A stretch of 64,000 nucleotides of DNA from Owenia fusiformis (taxonomy: Eukaryota > Annelida > Polychaeta > Sabellida > Oweniidae): NCBI GenBank assembly GCA_903813345.2, contig CAIIXF020000009.1:16147759-16211758 (forward strand), read 5' to 3'. The notes under the pieces are model-generated. The model ran no database searches. It saw only the letters and a program-made list of their open reading frames with translations, and had not been told where the DNA came from. The position numbers and the translations under genes were made by a program. Shown here one piece after another: positions 1-14,393 of this stretch (its first letter is position 1; the number at the start of each line of letters is the position of its first letter).

Positions 1-3000
1 TGTTGTACATGTACTGTTTGAACGCAATCACTCTATGGATAACGTTTTCAAAATCATTATAAACGGATTACTTTATCTCAAAGACAATTTCAATAAACTG
101 GATTTTACAGAACTCCCCTTATTTCTTAAAAATGGACTGATCCAGTCGATATGCCTGGAGCCGCCATATTGTTTTTATACGGGATGCTTATCGGAACCCT
201 TTAAGAGTCCTTCATGAAAGTGTAACAAAGAGTGTCAGATATTAATGAAAGCGTCTGACCTCGTGTCAGACCTTCATGCCAGATCGTAGCAAATCTTGAG
301 ACATCTTAACGAAGCGTGTCAAGTGGTAATAGACCGTGAAGAGACTGGGGTCACCTAAATCCGCCTTTGCAAAAATGTGAACGGTTCATAATTAGAGTCG
401 TTCGTGTTACTTTTGGGAGTTTTCAAACCTGGATTTAATTGTTTTTATCAGAAGGGTTCCTCGTTATCAATTGTAATATGAAAGATTTTGACCCAGACTG
501 ACACAATAGAAATTGCAACACTGGAGGATGGTAATGGCGTGAAATTGTATTTAAATCAAATATTATTCATATATGTGGACCTTATTTACAAAAGGTGGAG
601 TGGAGTGTAGTACCAAGTCTGGTCAATAGAGGGAACATTAATCTGTCCCCGGGAGGATTTTCCCCGGGAATGTTACTATAGGTGAGTAGTGTAATCAACA
701 AACGGCGCCCTTTTCAATCCCATCATGCATATCTTACTTCAAATATATACGTTTTCTGATTGGTGAATTTCTACTTGGGAATGCACCTAATTAGTTTTGG
801 CATGCAGCTCAATTCGATATCAAGGAAATTGTAATCGAGCTAATTTGTGCGTCCCTCGGTTAGCTAACAGCAATCAAGACCATCTGTACACCCCAGCAAT
901 ATTTTGGTTGATGGATAAATGAGAAATACGTTTTTATTTGTGAAGTGACTATAGGATTGATAAACCTGGTAACATGAAACTGCATCATATTCCATTGTCT
1001 TTGTAACCAGACATATAAAACAGTTTTATATGTCTTTGTTGTAACATGAGGAATGTATGTAATATTTGTAAAGTGAAAATTAAAATACAATCATTCAATT
1101 TGTCACTCGCGGTAATTTAGAAGATGTACAATGTACTATGATTGGTCTCAAACCCAGGGGCTCCAAGGGGGAAAAATGAAACATTTATTCAAAGTTGATG
1201 AGGTCCCCGATGAGGTCTCGCAAAAACAATGTAATATTTGACATTTATCCTTTAGAAATAACGTAGTGTCACTACTTGGTGTTACTATAGCTGTACCATC
1301 GATTCTGTGAATAAGGTACGAATGAAATTGTGGTCCAATGCATTATTTTAAGGGATTGAGTACCTCTGAGCAATGTTACACTCCCAGGGTTGCAATCGCA
1401 TTCAATTTTCAACATTTGCAAAAGCAAAAAGGGAACGCCGCATATGATATATCTCATGCGTCGGACAAGAATATCGTCTGGTTCCAGTGAAGATGACCCA
1501 CTGACGTATAATCTACGGGGCGGTCCAGATAAAATCAAGAGGGGCAAACCGATGAAAAAAATTATTGGCCTCTGTACTAGATCCGATCATTGGGTTATTA
1601 GCAGAACGGACAATTACAAATGAACGGGTATTTTGAAAAAAGTACAGGCGAATGGACACCTTTTCTATAATTTATTTTAACATTTGTTTTTAAAAGGATA
1701 CATTATTTTTCAATATCATACATCCCTCTATAGGTTTGACAGCCTTAACTCCCCAACGTTTTTTATTTTCTGCACCTCCGAACTGTCCCAATATTCTCGA
1801 AGAAGATATCAATTTTGTGTTCCATAAAGTTAAATTCAATTTTCTCTTTATTAACTTATATTTTTGTTAGAACTTCGGATGGAGGTTACATGATTTGTGG
1901 CAATTTCCCACTTATTGTAAATGGCGAAAACTTAGAAAAGTGAGGAATTGGACATCTGCAGCCCTACATATATTTTTTTCTCTTCACAATTCAAACATGA
2001 AAGGCTTTAACACGTAGTCCAATAGAAGGGGCTAAAGGTTGCTAATTTTACTGAAATTAAACGCTCGTATTTATTGTTTCACATATTTGTAGTTACTTTG
2101 ACGTAATGTTACGAAATAGAGGAGGTTGGCTATTCTCATTCTGTAAGATGTTTTCTATTTTTAAACACATGTCATGAATGTCATACGTTAAGTTGCATAT
2201 TATAATTATGTACCAAGGAACACAATCTAGTCGGAATTTAAAAATGCCTCTGGTTTGTAATTTTTGGTTTAAATGAAGCTGTAATTTATTCAATTAGTCC
2301 CTCGCTTTTTAACCTTGGCGGATAACACAGGCAGCCAGGATTAAATCAAATGACAAAACGAAATGATCGTGCGTAATCAGATTTCGACGCATGTCTTTCA
2401 TGGGAGTAGTTGTGAGTGTTCGGCAGTGTTCGTCATGTGTGGTAAAAACTCCCTTTAAAATGGAGGATAACGTTTTCTGCATCGGGTCCGTCACAAAGCT
2501 CGAACATTTTCAACGATGTGTTATTCGAGAATACAATGTACCATCAGAGTTTGTGAATTGTTGATAGAAATTTGTGTTTTCAGAGAAACACCTCTCCAGC
2601 AGAAATTCCAAGACGCAATTTCGCAAGAAAATATTTTTAAAATGCAAGAAAAAGTTAAAAAACATTAAAAATAGTTTTCATAGCATACCGTTAATCGAGT
2701 GATTGAGTGATCATAACTAATATATTTAAGAAAATCAACATATTAACGAACAAAGAGTTCAGACGACCTTACTTGTTAAAGTAGACAGAACTTCAAAAAA
2801 CCGTTATAATCTGTACTTCTAAAACGTTCCGTGGGAGGAGTATGTATCGGTTGGTCCACGATTGTGTTTGTGGTTGCCCGGTTGTGGTTGTCTCTATTTA
2901 GAGAAGCTTATAGTTGGATACTGACACGTCGCAAAAAGCTGGCACACTTGTGTTTTAGGGTATCGCATGAATGTAACTTTAATTCTTCGGAATATAAGAT

Positions 3001-6000
3001 AATATTCTAATCAAAATTATATATCATTTTAAAGCTGCTTTAATGAAGTTTTCAAATGAAGTACACTTCTTTCACAATTCTTGCGCGTTCTTTTTTTAAA
3101 AAAAGAGTTTTTTACCCGAAAATCTTCCAAATATCCGCTGTCGACACGTTACATTTTGAATACTTTTTCGTTTTTAAACGCGCTAAATGGCAGATTTTGT
3201 TCGCAAACGTATGTGTTTCTGTTGTATGTGGAAAAGTGGAGGACGAAAGGTTTTCAAAATTCATTAAAATAGGGCGAATTTACGCCATTCACCTGTTTTC
3301 AAACACAGCAACACATATATGTTTAATGATGCTCCTAACCCATTGTTAATACATATACGATATCAAAGTTATTCGCCTTAAATATTTTGAGATATAGAGG
3401 CAAATGTGGAGGACGAAAGGATTTCCATATGTGTACATTTTTCTCAAAAAGCGTCACATTCTGTGGTGTTGAAAAGCAAAAATGTTTTTGCGACGTGTCT
3501 GTACATTTTTCTCAAAAAACGTCACATTCTGTGGTGTTGAGAAGCGAAAATGTGTAAGGCATGTTAGGATTTGGGGTAGATTATTGGTTTGGATATTCTA
3601 CAGAATAGCTAGTATGTTCCAGTCGGTGATCAACATATTCATACTCCACCTGCAATGGCATTCTTGGTGCTCGGCTGTCCAATAGTTTAGCATGAACACA
3701 AATGAATTCGAAATCTGCCACAAAAAATGTGATTTTGTCAATATTTGTCCCTAATATACCGATTTAAACAAAGGAATCAGAAATGACATCGAATTAATAT
3801 AATTATTCATGTTCTGTTGTTACAATTACATCTTCGTGTGATATTTGGTAAGCGGAAAACGTACAATTACATAGAAAATTGGAATTTATAATAGTCGCAG
3901 TCCATCCATCTGCCCAACGCAGTCCGCGACTCAGTGTTGCTTTATATCTGAAGCTGAACGCAATCACAGCCAAATGTAGATAGCACAATGTGTGTACAGG
4001 TGTGGCCGAAATGGAGCAACTTTGGACAAAATTGAATATAAAGGGCTATAATAGACCTACATCGTGTCTCAATCCATTCTGCAAATATATACAAGCTGTT
4101 AAATACAGCTGAAATCATGAATTTATGGTAGCTAGCAATATTGATGGACTGTTGGAAAGATCATCCAAAATTACATTAACTCACCAACTCTCCAATTATT
4201 TGATATTTTCCTGATATCTTAAATACTAGTTAATGTACCCTTCCCCGACAGCTTTTATTGCATCATCAAAAAGTTAATTGTTTCGCATTTCTACTTCTTA
4301 TAAAAAGTCTCACCACTATCCAATTATCTATATATTTAACCCTATCCACAAATTGGTTTGTAATAAACATATTACGTTGTCATCTTGCGCTCGACTGTTC
4401 TGCCAAATACGCTATTGAATTGCCATATTTCTAGGTCTTAAACGATACAATATAGCAATTTGGGACATTGATTCAGGTAATAGATATATGTTAATCAACG
4501 TAACTTTGAATGATAATCTGGATGCTGACTTTCTTTTCCTGAAACAATAATAGCGTAGGAATATAGTTTACACTATCTTATTTATTTCATGTTCGCGGCT
4601 GGACTGCGTTGCTTAGAATATCAATGGAGGCTGTGTTGCGTTGTTGAAATAGCTTTGTTTACTGGACTGCGTCCACTATGAATGCGCAGTTTGAATCTAA
4701 TTTTCTCTTCATGAACACATTCTATTATCAAATCATTTTCACGAATTATACTCGGAGCCTCAGCTAACCTTTAGATATCAGAAACGTGTTAAAACTCCTT
4801 TCAAATGTATAGTAAATTAAATAATATGCACATATTTTACAGGTAAAATCAGAACTTTGCTACTGTTTAGCTTGATCTGGACAACTGCTTATTTTCTTAT
4901 CTACAGACCAACAGTAGATACAGAGTAATATTTTGGTCACCGATTAGACACTACGGTAGCGTTTAAAATACCTGGATTTCTCTATTTTGTCGGAAGAAGC
5001 AGAAGGCACTGCCGGATGTCCCTCCATTTTGGCGCTGGGCTGCGGTGTAAAGTTACGCGAGTCGCAGTCCGTGGCTTCGCCCTCGTTTTGCTTATCCCCC
5101 GTGAATACGTGCACGAACTTTTTGCGACGTGTCACTGATATCACCGTTTCATAGGGTGTGCCTGATTGTGTTTTGATTTAGTTGATTAAATTTGATTTAA
5201 TCGAGTATAATTAATTGAGTATTTGGTTAAGCCTGGTTGTGTTATGGTAGGGTTTTTGTCAGGTAGTGCCAAAAATGAATTAGGTAGAGTTGAGTTTAAT
5301 CTTGTTGACTGTGTTGGGTTGGTTTATTTTTGGGTTGTGCTCGATTGTGCATAGTAGTTTGACTAATTTTATTATAAAGAGACAGGATACATGTCACAAT
5401 ATATATGATTGCCGATGACTTTAGTAATATAGGGGTAGGGTACCCGGAGCAAGTGACATTTACCTGCTGATCGTCATTATATTTTATTTCTACGATGTTT
5501 ATTTTCTTTCTTGGCACAGCTGTTAATTGATTGATCTAAATTAGAGCAATTTTCTGGGATTTTATGTATTCTATGAAAAATTAATTCTATGAATGTCTAA
5601 TATATTGTTATGATAACAACATATGTTTATTGTTGACAAGATTACGAGTCATTATACACGAGTGGCAAAACATCTTTTTGCCAGGGTAGCCATATTCCAA
5701 AGGTATCAAAATGGATAAAAAATCTTCAATAGCAAAAAAACTTAATCAAACAGAGAACATTGATACAAGTCTGTGTTAAGAATAACCTATGAGTACATTA
5801 TACAATTAGGTTCTTGAGAAATGCCTATGGGGACTCTATTATGTCTGAGCAAAGAGTGTATAACTGCTGGCACGAGAAGTTCAAGGGTGGTCGAGTCAAA
5901 CCAGAGAATTATCCAAGTGGCCGACCAGTGGCAGACAGATCAGATCATGTTCCATCATGAGTGGGATGGGATATAGAGAATGTGTCCGTAAAGATGGTGC

Positions 6001-6289
6001 TTATTTTGAACATGAGCAGTGACTTGGCGTTCAATAGCATTTTTGAATGAAGTTTGGCAGGACAAGGAGTCGCTTAGATTGACTGAATATTATTCGATGG
6101 AACCCTGATATTGTCTGTTTGTTTTAAGACAATGGCCGTGGTCCGCCTACCCAATACAAGCTAGGGTTACCATGACAACTGCAAATGCATTGTAATGAAT
6201 TTGCAGCGATTGTCAGTGTACAATGAATGAATGGGAGAATCATTGTCACTACTTATTGATCACCCTGTATTGCATAGATGATATATTTG
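1..6289. other. Gene-free flank
   Basis: No conserved protein was recognised. The minus-strand frame at 4944-5144 (ISVTRRKKFVHVFTGDK...) has protein-like composition but no family I know. The sequence TTTTGCGACGTGTC occurs at 3486 and 5119, and inverted at 2924. A CCCGGGGA-containing block at 540-690 is mirrored at 13445-13570. Confidence 0.6.
3433..3555. repeat. 68-bp tandem duplication
   Basis: GTACATTTTTCTCAAAAA then GTCACATTCTGTGGTGTTGA occurs at 3433 and again at 3501. Confidence 0.8.
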
Positions 6290-6466
6290 TTTGTGTCACT
6301 TCCTATGATCAAATGTGTTACTTTGCTTCTCTCCTCAGTTTTCATGAGGTGGGGGGGGGGGGTGGTTGTTTGTGAAAGTGTATGGCTTACGAATGCCCAT
6401 ATGGATTTTTATGTCTACTAGTTTTATACGAAACTATTTACTGGCATTATTTCGTATTAGCCATTA

Positions 6467-7489
6467 TCACACCCGGTGATCGTGAAAATGGGACGGAGGG
6501 GGGGGAGCAGGCAATTTCCGCTAGAAAATTCAACAAATCTGGAAAAATTATTTTTTCAAGACAGAGTTTACGATTGAATTGCAAATTGAATAAGCGCACG
6601 GTATGATAAAATATGTTAGGTATTCTAGGATTATTTTTCAACCAATACTCTTTTAAGATATAAGATCTATTAAAAAAGGCGCAACGCAACCAACGTGCAA
6701 AAGTCAAAGTTTTTGCTATAAATCAAGCAACAATGGACTACACGACCTGTAATAAATACTTGTAAGTGATGTTATCATAACTAAATTAATGTCATTGCTG
6801 AATTTATAAAATAAGTTTCAATACGTAAAATAAAAAATATTCGAAAATAATTAAAATGGGACGGAGGGGGGGGAGGGGACGGAGGGGGGAGTAATAATTC
6901 TATAAAGTGAAACAACTTCACACGAATTCTTGTATTTGAAAAATGAACTCATTAACTTAGTAAGAAACTGGATGATATACCCCTGGAGACTGAAAAATGG
7001 GGACATTTGGAGTAAAAGGACTTAAAGTCGCGAAACATCTCTCATCATGTCTTATATACATATTGCTCCCCCCCTCCGTCCCCTCCCCCCCTCCGTCCCA
7101 AATTCATTATTTTCGATTATTTTTTATTTCACATATGGAAACTTATTTTATAAATTCAGCAATGACATTAATTTAGTTATGATAACATCACTTACAAGTA
7201 TTTATTACAGGTCGTCCAGACCATTGTTGCTTGATTTAGAGCAAAAACGTTGATTTGTGCCTGTTGATGGCCTTGCGCCTTTTTTAATAGATCTCATACC
7301 TTAGATGCGTATCGTTTCAGAAAAAATCCCAGAAAACCTAACATATTCTACCATACCGTGTGCCTATCCATTTAGCAATTCAATAGTAAACTTTTTCTTG
7401 AAAAAATAAATCTTCCAGATTTGTTGAATTTCCTAGCAGAAATTGCCTGCTCCCCCCCTCCGTCCCATATTCACGATCACCGGGTGTGA
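6467..7489. mobile_element. 1.0-kb foldback element with G-rich blocks
   Basis: Arms of about 430 bp (6467-6893 and 7060-7489) begin TCACACCCGGTGATCGTG and pair over most of their length. GGGACGGAGGGGGGG blocks sit at both the outer and inner ends of each arm. It is flanked by TTA on both sides (6464-6466, 7490-7492), possibly a 3-bp target duplication. No protein is encoded. Confidence 0.85.
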
Positions 7490-10400
7490 TTATGTATGCT
7501 CGAGATTAGATTCTACATTAGAGTGAAATAAAATAGGTATAATGGATTCTACTTAATCTTGATATAAAGTGAATCACTGTTTAGATTGTACGTGCTCCTT
7601 TGGAACTAATACATTGATTAAAAAAATACATTAATAAATATACTTATAAGGGCATATTTTAAAATATAATGAGATCAAAAGGGATATGGATGATACCCAA
7701 TGTTAAGTCTATGGTGTATATTATATGTTAAGTCAATACACACGTGGTGCAATCTAAATATTCTCAGAAGAAAATTCTACCTGTAATAAATTTGTTTTGT
7801 AGCATAATGGAGTCACTGCATTTATGGTCTATCTGAGATATGACTCATAAAATTAAATATTCTACAAAGAATACTTTTACACTGAATTAGTTATTGTAAA
7901 CCTAGAAATCGTTCATTTTGATAAATGACCCTCTTTGGAATGAAAAGGTTAATCACTCAAAACCGCTTAAGTGTAAAATTAATTTTGTTAAAAAGTGAAA
8001 AAAATCCTAAAATGTTTTTTTCAAATAGATATATAGTATATATCTTCATACATTTGTACATTCGTTACCCAAGGCATTAAAGTAAACTCCAAGGAAAAAT
8101 AGGCGAATTTTCAAATTGAAATTAGGGTCCGTCTCAAACATGTCGATTTTCACACCTTGGCCCCCTGATTAATGTGTCAAGCTATTCAAATTAGAATGCA
8201 TCATTTTCAGAAAACCAAGAACGTTCCCAATGGTACTTAACTGGATTTGGACTGCAAGCTTTTTCTTTTTGATGTGCATCACTTTGTCAACATGAACCAA
8301 TAAAATCTATCGTTTTTCTCAATTTTTAACTTCCCCTTTGTTTTTCATTTGAATAAAATTGAAAGAGTCGACTCTATTGAAACATGAATTGATGCGATCA
8401 TAGAAAATGATGCTTAAGACGATAAGAAAATGATAACAGTTTTATTTGGGAAGAATTGATCATTTGGCTATTTCACTATTCATCCGCATGTCGATTTTCA
8501 CAAGACAATTAGAAACAAATGACAATGAGTTAAAAAGTTCACTTTAGGTACCGCTAACTTCACGAATCGACATTTTTGATATGTAGGATATAACAAGCTG
8601 AACTGAGAAACAACCAGTGTGTATTTGTAACCAAATATGACCACGTTTATGTAAAATTTTCCGTCAAAACCCTGTCGTGTTTCACATTTTATTCTAAAAT
8701 ATCGTCAAAGAGAATAAACTAAGTATATGTACATGTACGTATTACGTCCGCAAAGTTTATATGCACTGAAAACATCTTTTCTACATTCTTTTCACTCCAA
8801 CTTTACCAAAACATCGCACTGATTCATGAAACCAATATTTACATTTTTAGATTGAATGACAATGGGATGACAGATGCCATGTCGTCAAAATAGTTTTTTG
8901 ACACCCTTTGCATATGTTTTCTTTTTTTATCTCACATACCAGGTATGGTTCTTTGTCTTGTTTTTAAAATTTGAGTAATTTTTCCTTTGGGTTTAGCTTT
9001 TAATGCATGCTATCAGTTGCAGGTTGACGTAGCTGACGTTTTTCCTGCATGTATCACAACAGGACAACCATTTACGTCATATTGGAGTACAAACATCATC
9101 TATCGAGATATGATCTGAAATGTCCCTTTAACATATTCCAAATCAAGAAGCCGGTCCTTATTCTACTCGAGTCTACGTTATCAATTGAAACATGATATTG
9201 ATGTAAGGATGACGTATAGTTCAATCATAAAAATCATCTGCACTGGTGTAAAGACGTTTCTCTCGACACCATTATCTGCGGAGTGCTTCGCCAATGACCC
9301 CCCCTCTCCCCCTCCAATTTCCTATCACAAGAACCCTTTTCCATGGCAACTGGAAGTGTTTTTATTACTATGCTTTGGTTTATTCTGAGATTTTTGTTTT
9401 AGTCGCTAAAATTTCCGCTTTAGAGAAACAATTTTTTTCGTGTCAGACTCGATCCTTTTTCGGATTTCTGATTTTGCATCTTATAACTTTCGCTATCAAA
9501 CTTGTTTCTTCTGATGTTTTGTTTTTCTTTGAAACACTTGAAGTCTATATATTTTAAGTGATCTACCCCCGGTTTTATTTTTCGAAGAGGGGAAAAATCA
9601 TCTTGCTTTTGTTGCCTCTATCGTCACATGCGTATCTCGTGCTTTATGTTTCTATAATGCTAGTTCAATTGGCGATATTATTTCAATGAGGAACGTAATT
9701 TTATGCACCGCATGTCTTGATTTTTTGATTTTTTATTCTCGAGCATTGCTTACTTTTTGTTTTTCTTTGTATGTTTTTCACGAAGGGATACTGAATATTG
9801 TATATCAGAACGTAATAATGTATAGAGTAGTAGATCCGAGATCGTAATTAAAAAATAATAAGCAAATAAACATCGTTGTAAAGCTATGAAATATTTCATA
9901 TTACAAATTAGAGATGCCTGTTTATGCTATTCACCATTGAGAATGATGCATTCATTGAAAGGGAAACTGATTCCAAACGTTAGTAGACTTTATGATTGCA
10001 GTCAGCAATCCCCGGGAATGCACTGAACGAAACACTATTTACAGAGGTTGACACATTTTAGGCTGTAATGGTCTTCATAGTGATTTTTGTAGTAATTTTA
10101 TTTCTGTAAATTATGCTTATGGAAGTTCCAAATAACTTGACATCTGCTTGCATGTAACGTATTTTTGTAAAGACGTATAAAATGGAAAAGGTACGCTGAA
10201 CAAAGAGAAACCCATTTGGCTGTTATCTTTTCATAGTCTATCAATTGATCGTTATGCGTAAATTACCGTAAAACTGTTATAAATGTGTTATCAGAGTATT
10301 GGTAATCATATAAAATCAAATTAATCCATCTGTGATTTATACAAATGACTAATTTACTGCTTTGAGTTCAATGGTATAACCATGTCGATTTTCACGCATG

Positions 10401-13066
10401 TCGATTGTCACAGTTTCACACCATATTCGCTCATAGATGGGGTCGTGCTGGTTATTTCGTAAAATCTTTTCGTTAAAATAGAGTGGATATAATGTTTTCT
10501 TGAATAGTGTCCATCTTTACACAAGAATGCTGCCCATATTTGAATTACATCTTGGTCGTTTTTCACAAGAAAAATTGTGAATTTTCAGAAATTTTCAGAT
10601 AATGCTCATTATAATTCAATCACAATTATTATCACAATTTGGAATACGATGGTCTGATAAACTGAATCAAGGACTTGCTAACCACATATAACCTATTTTT
10701 CTCGGATTCCCCTAATGCCCTGTGGGTGTGTTTTAACGACCATGTCGATTTTCACAGAATAAATTTTACATTTACTTTATTGAGTCTATATATTCGGTAA
10801 TAGGTGGAGATCAAATCCGGTGCTCTTATCACACTCTGAATGAATGTTCTCTATGCCAGTATAACCAAAATTAAAAGATGCGAACATTTATTATTGAGAT
10901 ATGACATGTTTTTGAAAGCTCGTTGTCCTGTTACATTGACAATTTCACCGAAATTCACAATTTTGGAGCCAGATATTAACGCTACTTACAATCAAAACGA
11001 TCAAAAAGTATGCTGACGTACTTCAGATATAGGCATTCTATTTTAGAATACATAAAATGTTGAGCAAAAATACGTTTTGTTTCAGCTATGTTCAATTACA
11101 TGAAAAATGCCTATTTTTAACACTTATTTGTTTTCACTGATTTAGTGTCTATTTTTGTAGTACAAAAAATTCGAATGGAGGTGGGATTTTAAAAGCTTAG
11201 ACTACCGACGTATTGGAACCTGAGAGCAGACGAGGCCATTTATTTGACACTAGTAATAGCCACAGATTGAGATGCGTTTAAAATTACGTACTTCAAAAAA
11301 CGTACTGCGAAACAAAATTATCGAAATACCGTACTCGTAAACGTAATGAAATACGAATACGGGTACGTTTTAGCACCCAAGAGAACCCCAAGAGCTTAGA
11401 CGATACCAGACATAATTGCGTCTTTCGCTTGCCACCTTCGTATGACATTGTTTAAATTCTCCAGAAATGAACATAATATTATTCGAATCATATAAACATT
11501 CTGAGGCCGCCATTTTTGTGGATTTTGACCATCAGAAACAAATTTACACGATAAGCGTATGTCATCTCTGAACTCTGGGATTATCCCCGGGGGTTTCACT
11601 CCAATATCCCCCTCTTTAGCTAACCAGTTGTGCGAAACCTCTCCAGTATATCTATGATTCTCGTTCATATGCCGGTGTAAAAGAAATTATGGTCCCATGG
11701 GGATTATGGTCCCCTTTCTCAAAGGCCCTTACTGGCCCTGATTGTGGAAACGATAATAAGGGAAAGAGTTGTATTTAGGTCACCATATAAATCAATGGAA
11801 AGTAGGACCATAATTTGATAGGACCTCCTACCATTTTACACCTGGACTCCTTATAAGAGTCGGTGGCGATTTAAATATCGCGGCTATTACCAGGTTACTC
11901 AGAAGAACTAAGAAAGACTATTTTTATGAACGCATGTCCTTTAAATGACATAGATTTCGAAGCTATTTAGAAACTCCTCTAACCCCTAGGCTGTGTTAAT
12001 GGATTCGTTCTGATTCGGCGGCGTTTTAAATAACGCGGTTATTACCAGGTTACTTAGATGTAGAACTAAGAACGATCAGTTTTGATGAACGCAGATATTT
12101 GCTATATTGGAACTTTTAATAAATCTTGGCAGGTTATTATTTAATGTCACTTTTTGTAATGAACAAAATGCTTGCTGAATGCGTAGCTATTTAAAATCAT
12201 GAAAGCGTCCTTAGTATTCATATATCGCATATATCACTTCCGAAACGACTGATTCAAATCTGGTATGAACAAGACTAAAGAGGACGGTACGTTTTCCAAT
12301 ATGATGCGCTGTAAGTTGCTGTATATATTTCATATCGTCCAAACTGTATGTTGTTAAGTCTGAGGAAAACATTTCGTCATTGTCTTTTAGAGTTCCATAT
12401 AAGTACGTTACACTTAGTTTTTTAGATTCTAAATGTATCATTCAACTATGCCATAAAGGAGATTGAAGATCCGTGTAAATGTATATTTCCTAAATGTATT
12501 TTCATTGCATGTTTTACTGATCTTTCACCGTGGATCTTTTAACTGTTTTTGAATATTTTTAACTTAATGAAAATATATACGGTAACAAAATTAATTAAAT
12601 ACGCGCTGTGTTTTGAACTTTTTTGTAAAATTGTCCTTCCCTGCCGTGGGAAGCCACGCCTTCTCCATCTCCACCTCCGGGACGCTAAACAAACTGTATA
12701 CGTCATTCTCATAAAGTCTAATTGATTTATCTTTCTAGAGTATTGGATTCCGTATTATTTGATTTCGGTGTAATAATGGGTTTTCGAGTATTGGGGTTCG
12801 AACAAGGGCAGCAATACTTCATATTATATTATGTTGAGGACGGGGGTTCTTCCAGATGAAACACACAATGGAAGAGCATACTGCCGTATTCTGCATTAAC
12901 CTATATATGTGCTTGAACTCTGCTCCAAGTCAAATAAACGAATGCTTTCATAGCGTACTAATTGTACTTATATACTGTATACGTAAATCATGAAATTAAC
13001 GGGCATATCAGGAGTTCTACGATTGTTCACCGTATTTAGCTATACGCCTATTTTTGTTATCATCCT
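7490..13066. other. Gene-free stretch
   Basis: The left part (7545-7960) is paralogous to 15930-16410. CATGTCGATTTTCAC occurs at 8139, 8487, 10381 and 10741, with a variant at 10397. Two related segments (11850-11940 and 12008-12100) share TTATTTACC-like ATTACCAGGTTACT and GAACTAAGAA. No coding region was recognised. Confidence 0.6.
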
Positions 13067-13246
13067 ACTGGCGGATCCAGATCCATCTTGCGCCCCCCGC
13101 CCCCTTTTTTGTAGGAGCACAAAAATCGTTTTGCTCGAAAGTTAAGTACTGTATGGCCTCAAAAATGATTCTATTTGGGCATGATTTGGCATTTTAGGCC
13201 AAATTTTCCAAAAATGGGCTTTAAATTTTCATCTGGATCCGCCAGT
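13067..13246. mobile_element. 180-bp MITE
   Basis: ACTGGCGGATCCAGAT at the left is mirrored by ATCTGGATCCGCCAGT at the right. The interior has a C-rich run at 13097-13108. No clear target duplication was seen. Confidence 0.7.
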
Positions 13247-14108
13247 GTTGTCAAAGTTGTTAAATTCAAAAAGGCCAAATAATTGCGATATTGAATGTGC
13301 AACTTATCACAGTACACCTCTCCCGACGAGTGACACGTGTTGTTAAAAACTATCCAATCCTACACATAGAACGCATGCATAATGCAAAAAAAATGCTGGG
13401 ATCGAAATTGTATCGTAGTGTAAGCCAATTTACTGACTGAATTACTCAGTTGGAGTAACAATTCCCGGGGAAACTTTCCCGGGAACAGATAACTATTCCC
13501 TCTATTGACTAAACTAGGTACTATAGTTCACTCCACCTTTTGAAAATAACTAACTCATATATGAATAAAATAAATTTGTTTCAAGTTCCTCATCTCTACT
13601 GGCCAATTTTTCCTTGTTTTAGTAGCCGTTGTACTGATATATTATCTTAGTCAAAATAGAGAACGAACGAGTATAAGGGGTCTTCTAGCTTTGCCCATTA
13701 TAGACCAGTCATAATACGTAACTATTTCCGATGTGTTTAACGTCTTGGTAGATACAAAATAACACGTATGAAATTCTAATAAAAGTAACTTTTATATTTC
13801 ATGGCCTCATTAAACACTTATTTCGTTTAGAATGGCCTTAGAGCCTGGTACGCGAAACAAACATTTAAATAGGGATTGGCGCACCCGGGTCTGACTGTAA
13901 ACCTACTGTTCACTGTCGTATGAATTATGAATGTAGTTTCGCACACGTGTCAACCGAAACAAACAGTGAACCCTGCTTTCCCAAACGCGGGTTTCCAGGA
14001 TTCGCCTCGCATGCCTCCGACTCTTTCTCGAATATCCCGCTTAACTCCGAGCTTTTCTACTACCTATTACGACCCCGACGCTTTAATCAAACTTTGTTAC
14101 GCTTTGGT

Positions 14109-14148
14109 GCCGCTTTACAAGGCGCTTTAAAGCGCCATCAAAGCGGCG
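14109..14148. repeat. Nested AAAGCG palindrome
   Basis: GGCGCTTTAAAGCGCC at 14121-14136 is flanked by GCCGCTTT and AAAGCGGC, making a double palindrome. It is surrounded by GC-rich sequence with more CGCTTT motifs (14067-14160). Confidence 0.7.
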
Positions 14149-14393
14149 TTGGTGTGAACGTAGCTTTAAAGTGTTTTTAGTGTTTGGTTTTGGGTGTTAA
14201 AAATTGTGTCGTGTTTACTCACTTCGAGAGCCATGTTAGATTTTGAAACTTATGGCTCTCAAACGGAGAAGTGAACAGCTGATCAATAGTGACCTTTGAA
14301 ATTGAATTAAGTCGATCCGCGGCTTACTTTTGGTCTCTAACTGTGTCTTACATCAGTATCATCAATCCGTGTAAGTATTGGAGCGCTGGAGTA

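Noticed and set aside
4944-5144. Minus-strand 66-residue frame with protein-like composition
   Set aside because: No family recognised, no splice partners found; kept only as a note in the flank description.
11396-11668. 90-residue minus-strand frame
   Set aside because: No family match, and nothing like it in the related downstream segment.
540-13605. Possible large Polinton-like element bounded by the inverted pair
   Set aside because: No polymerase, integrase or capsid-like coding sequence lies between the copies, and the segments look like MITE-type repeats.
13920-14180. Overlapping plus-strand frames in a GC-rich segment
   Set aside because: Both frames come from base composition and the AAAGCG palindrome. 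Neither resembles a known protein.
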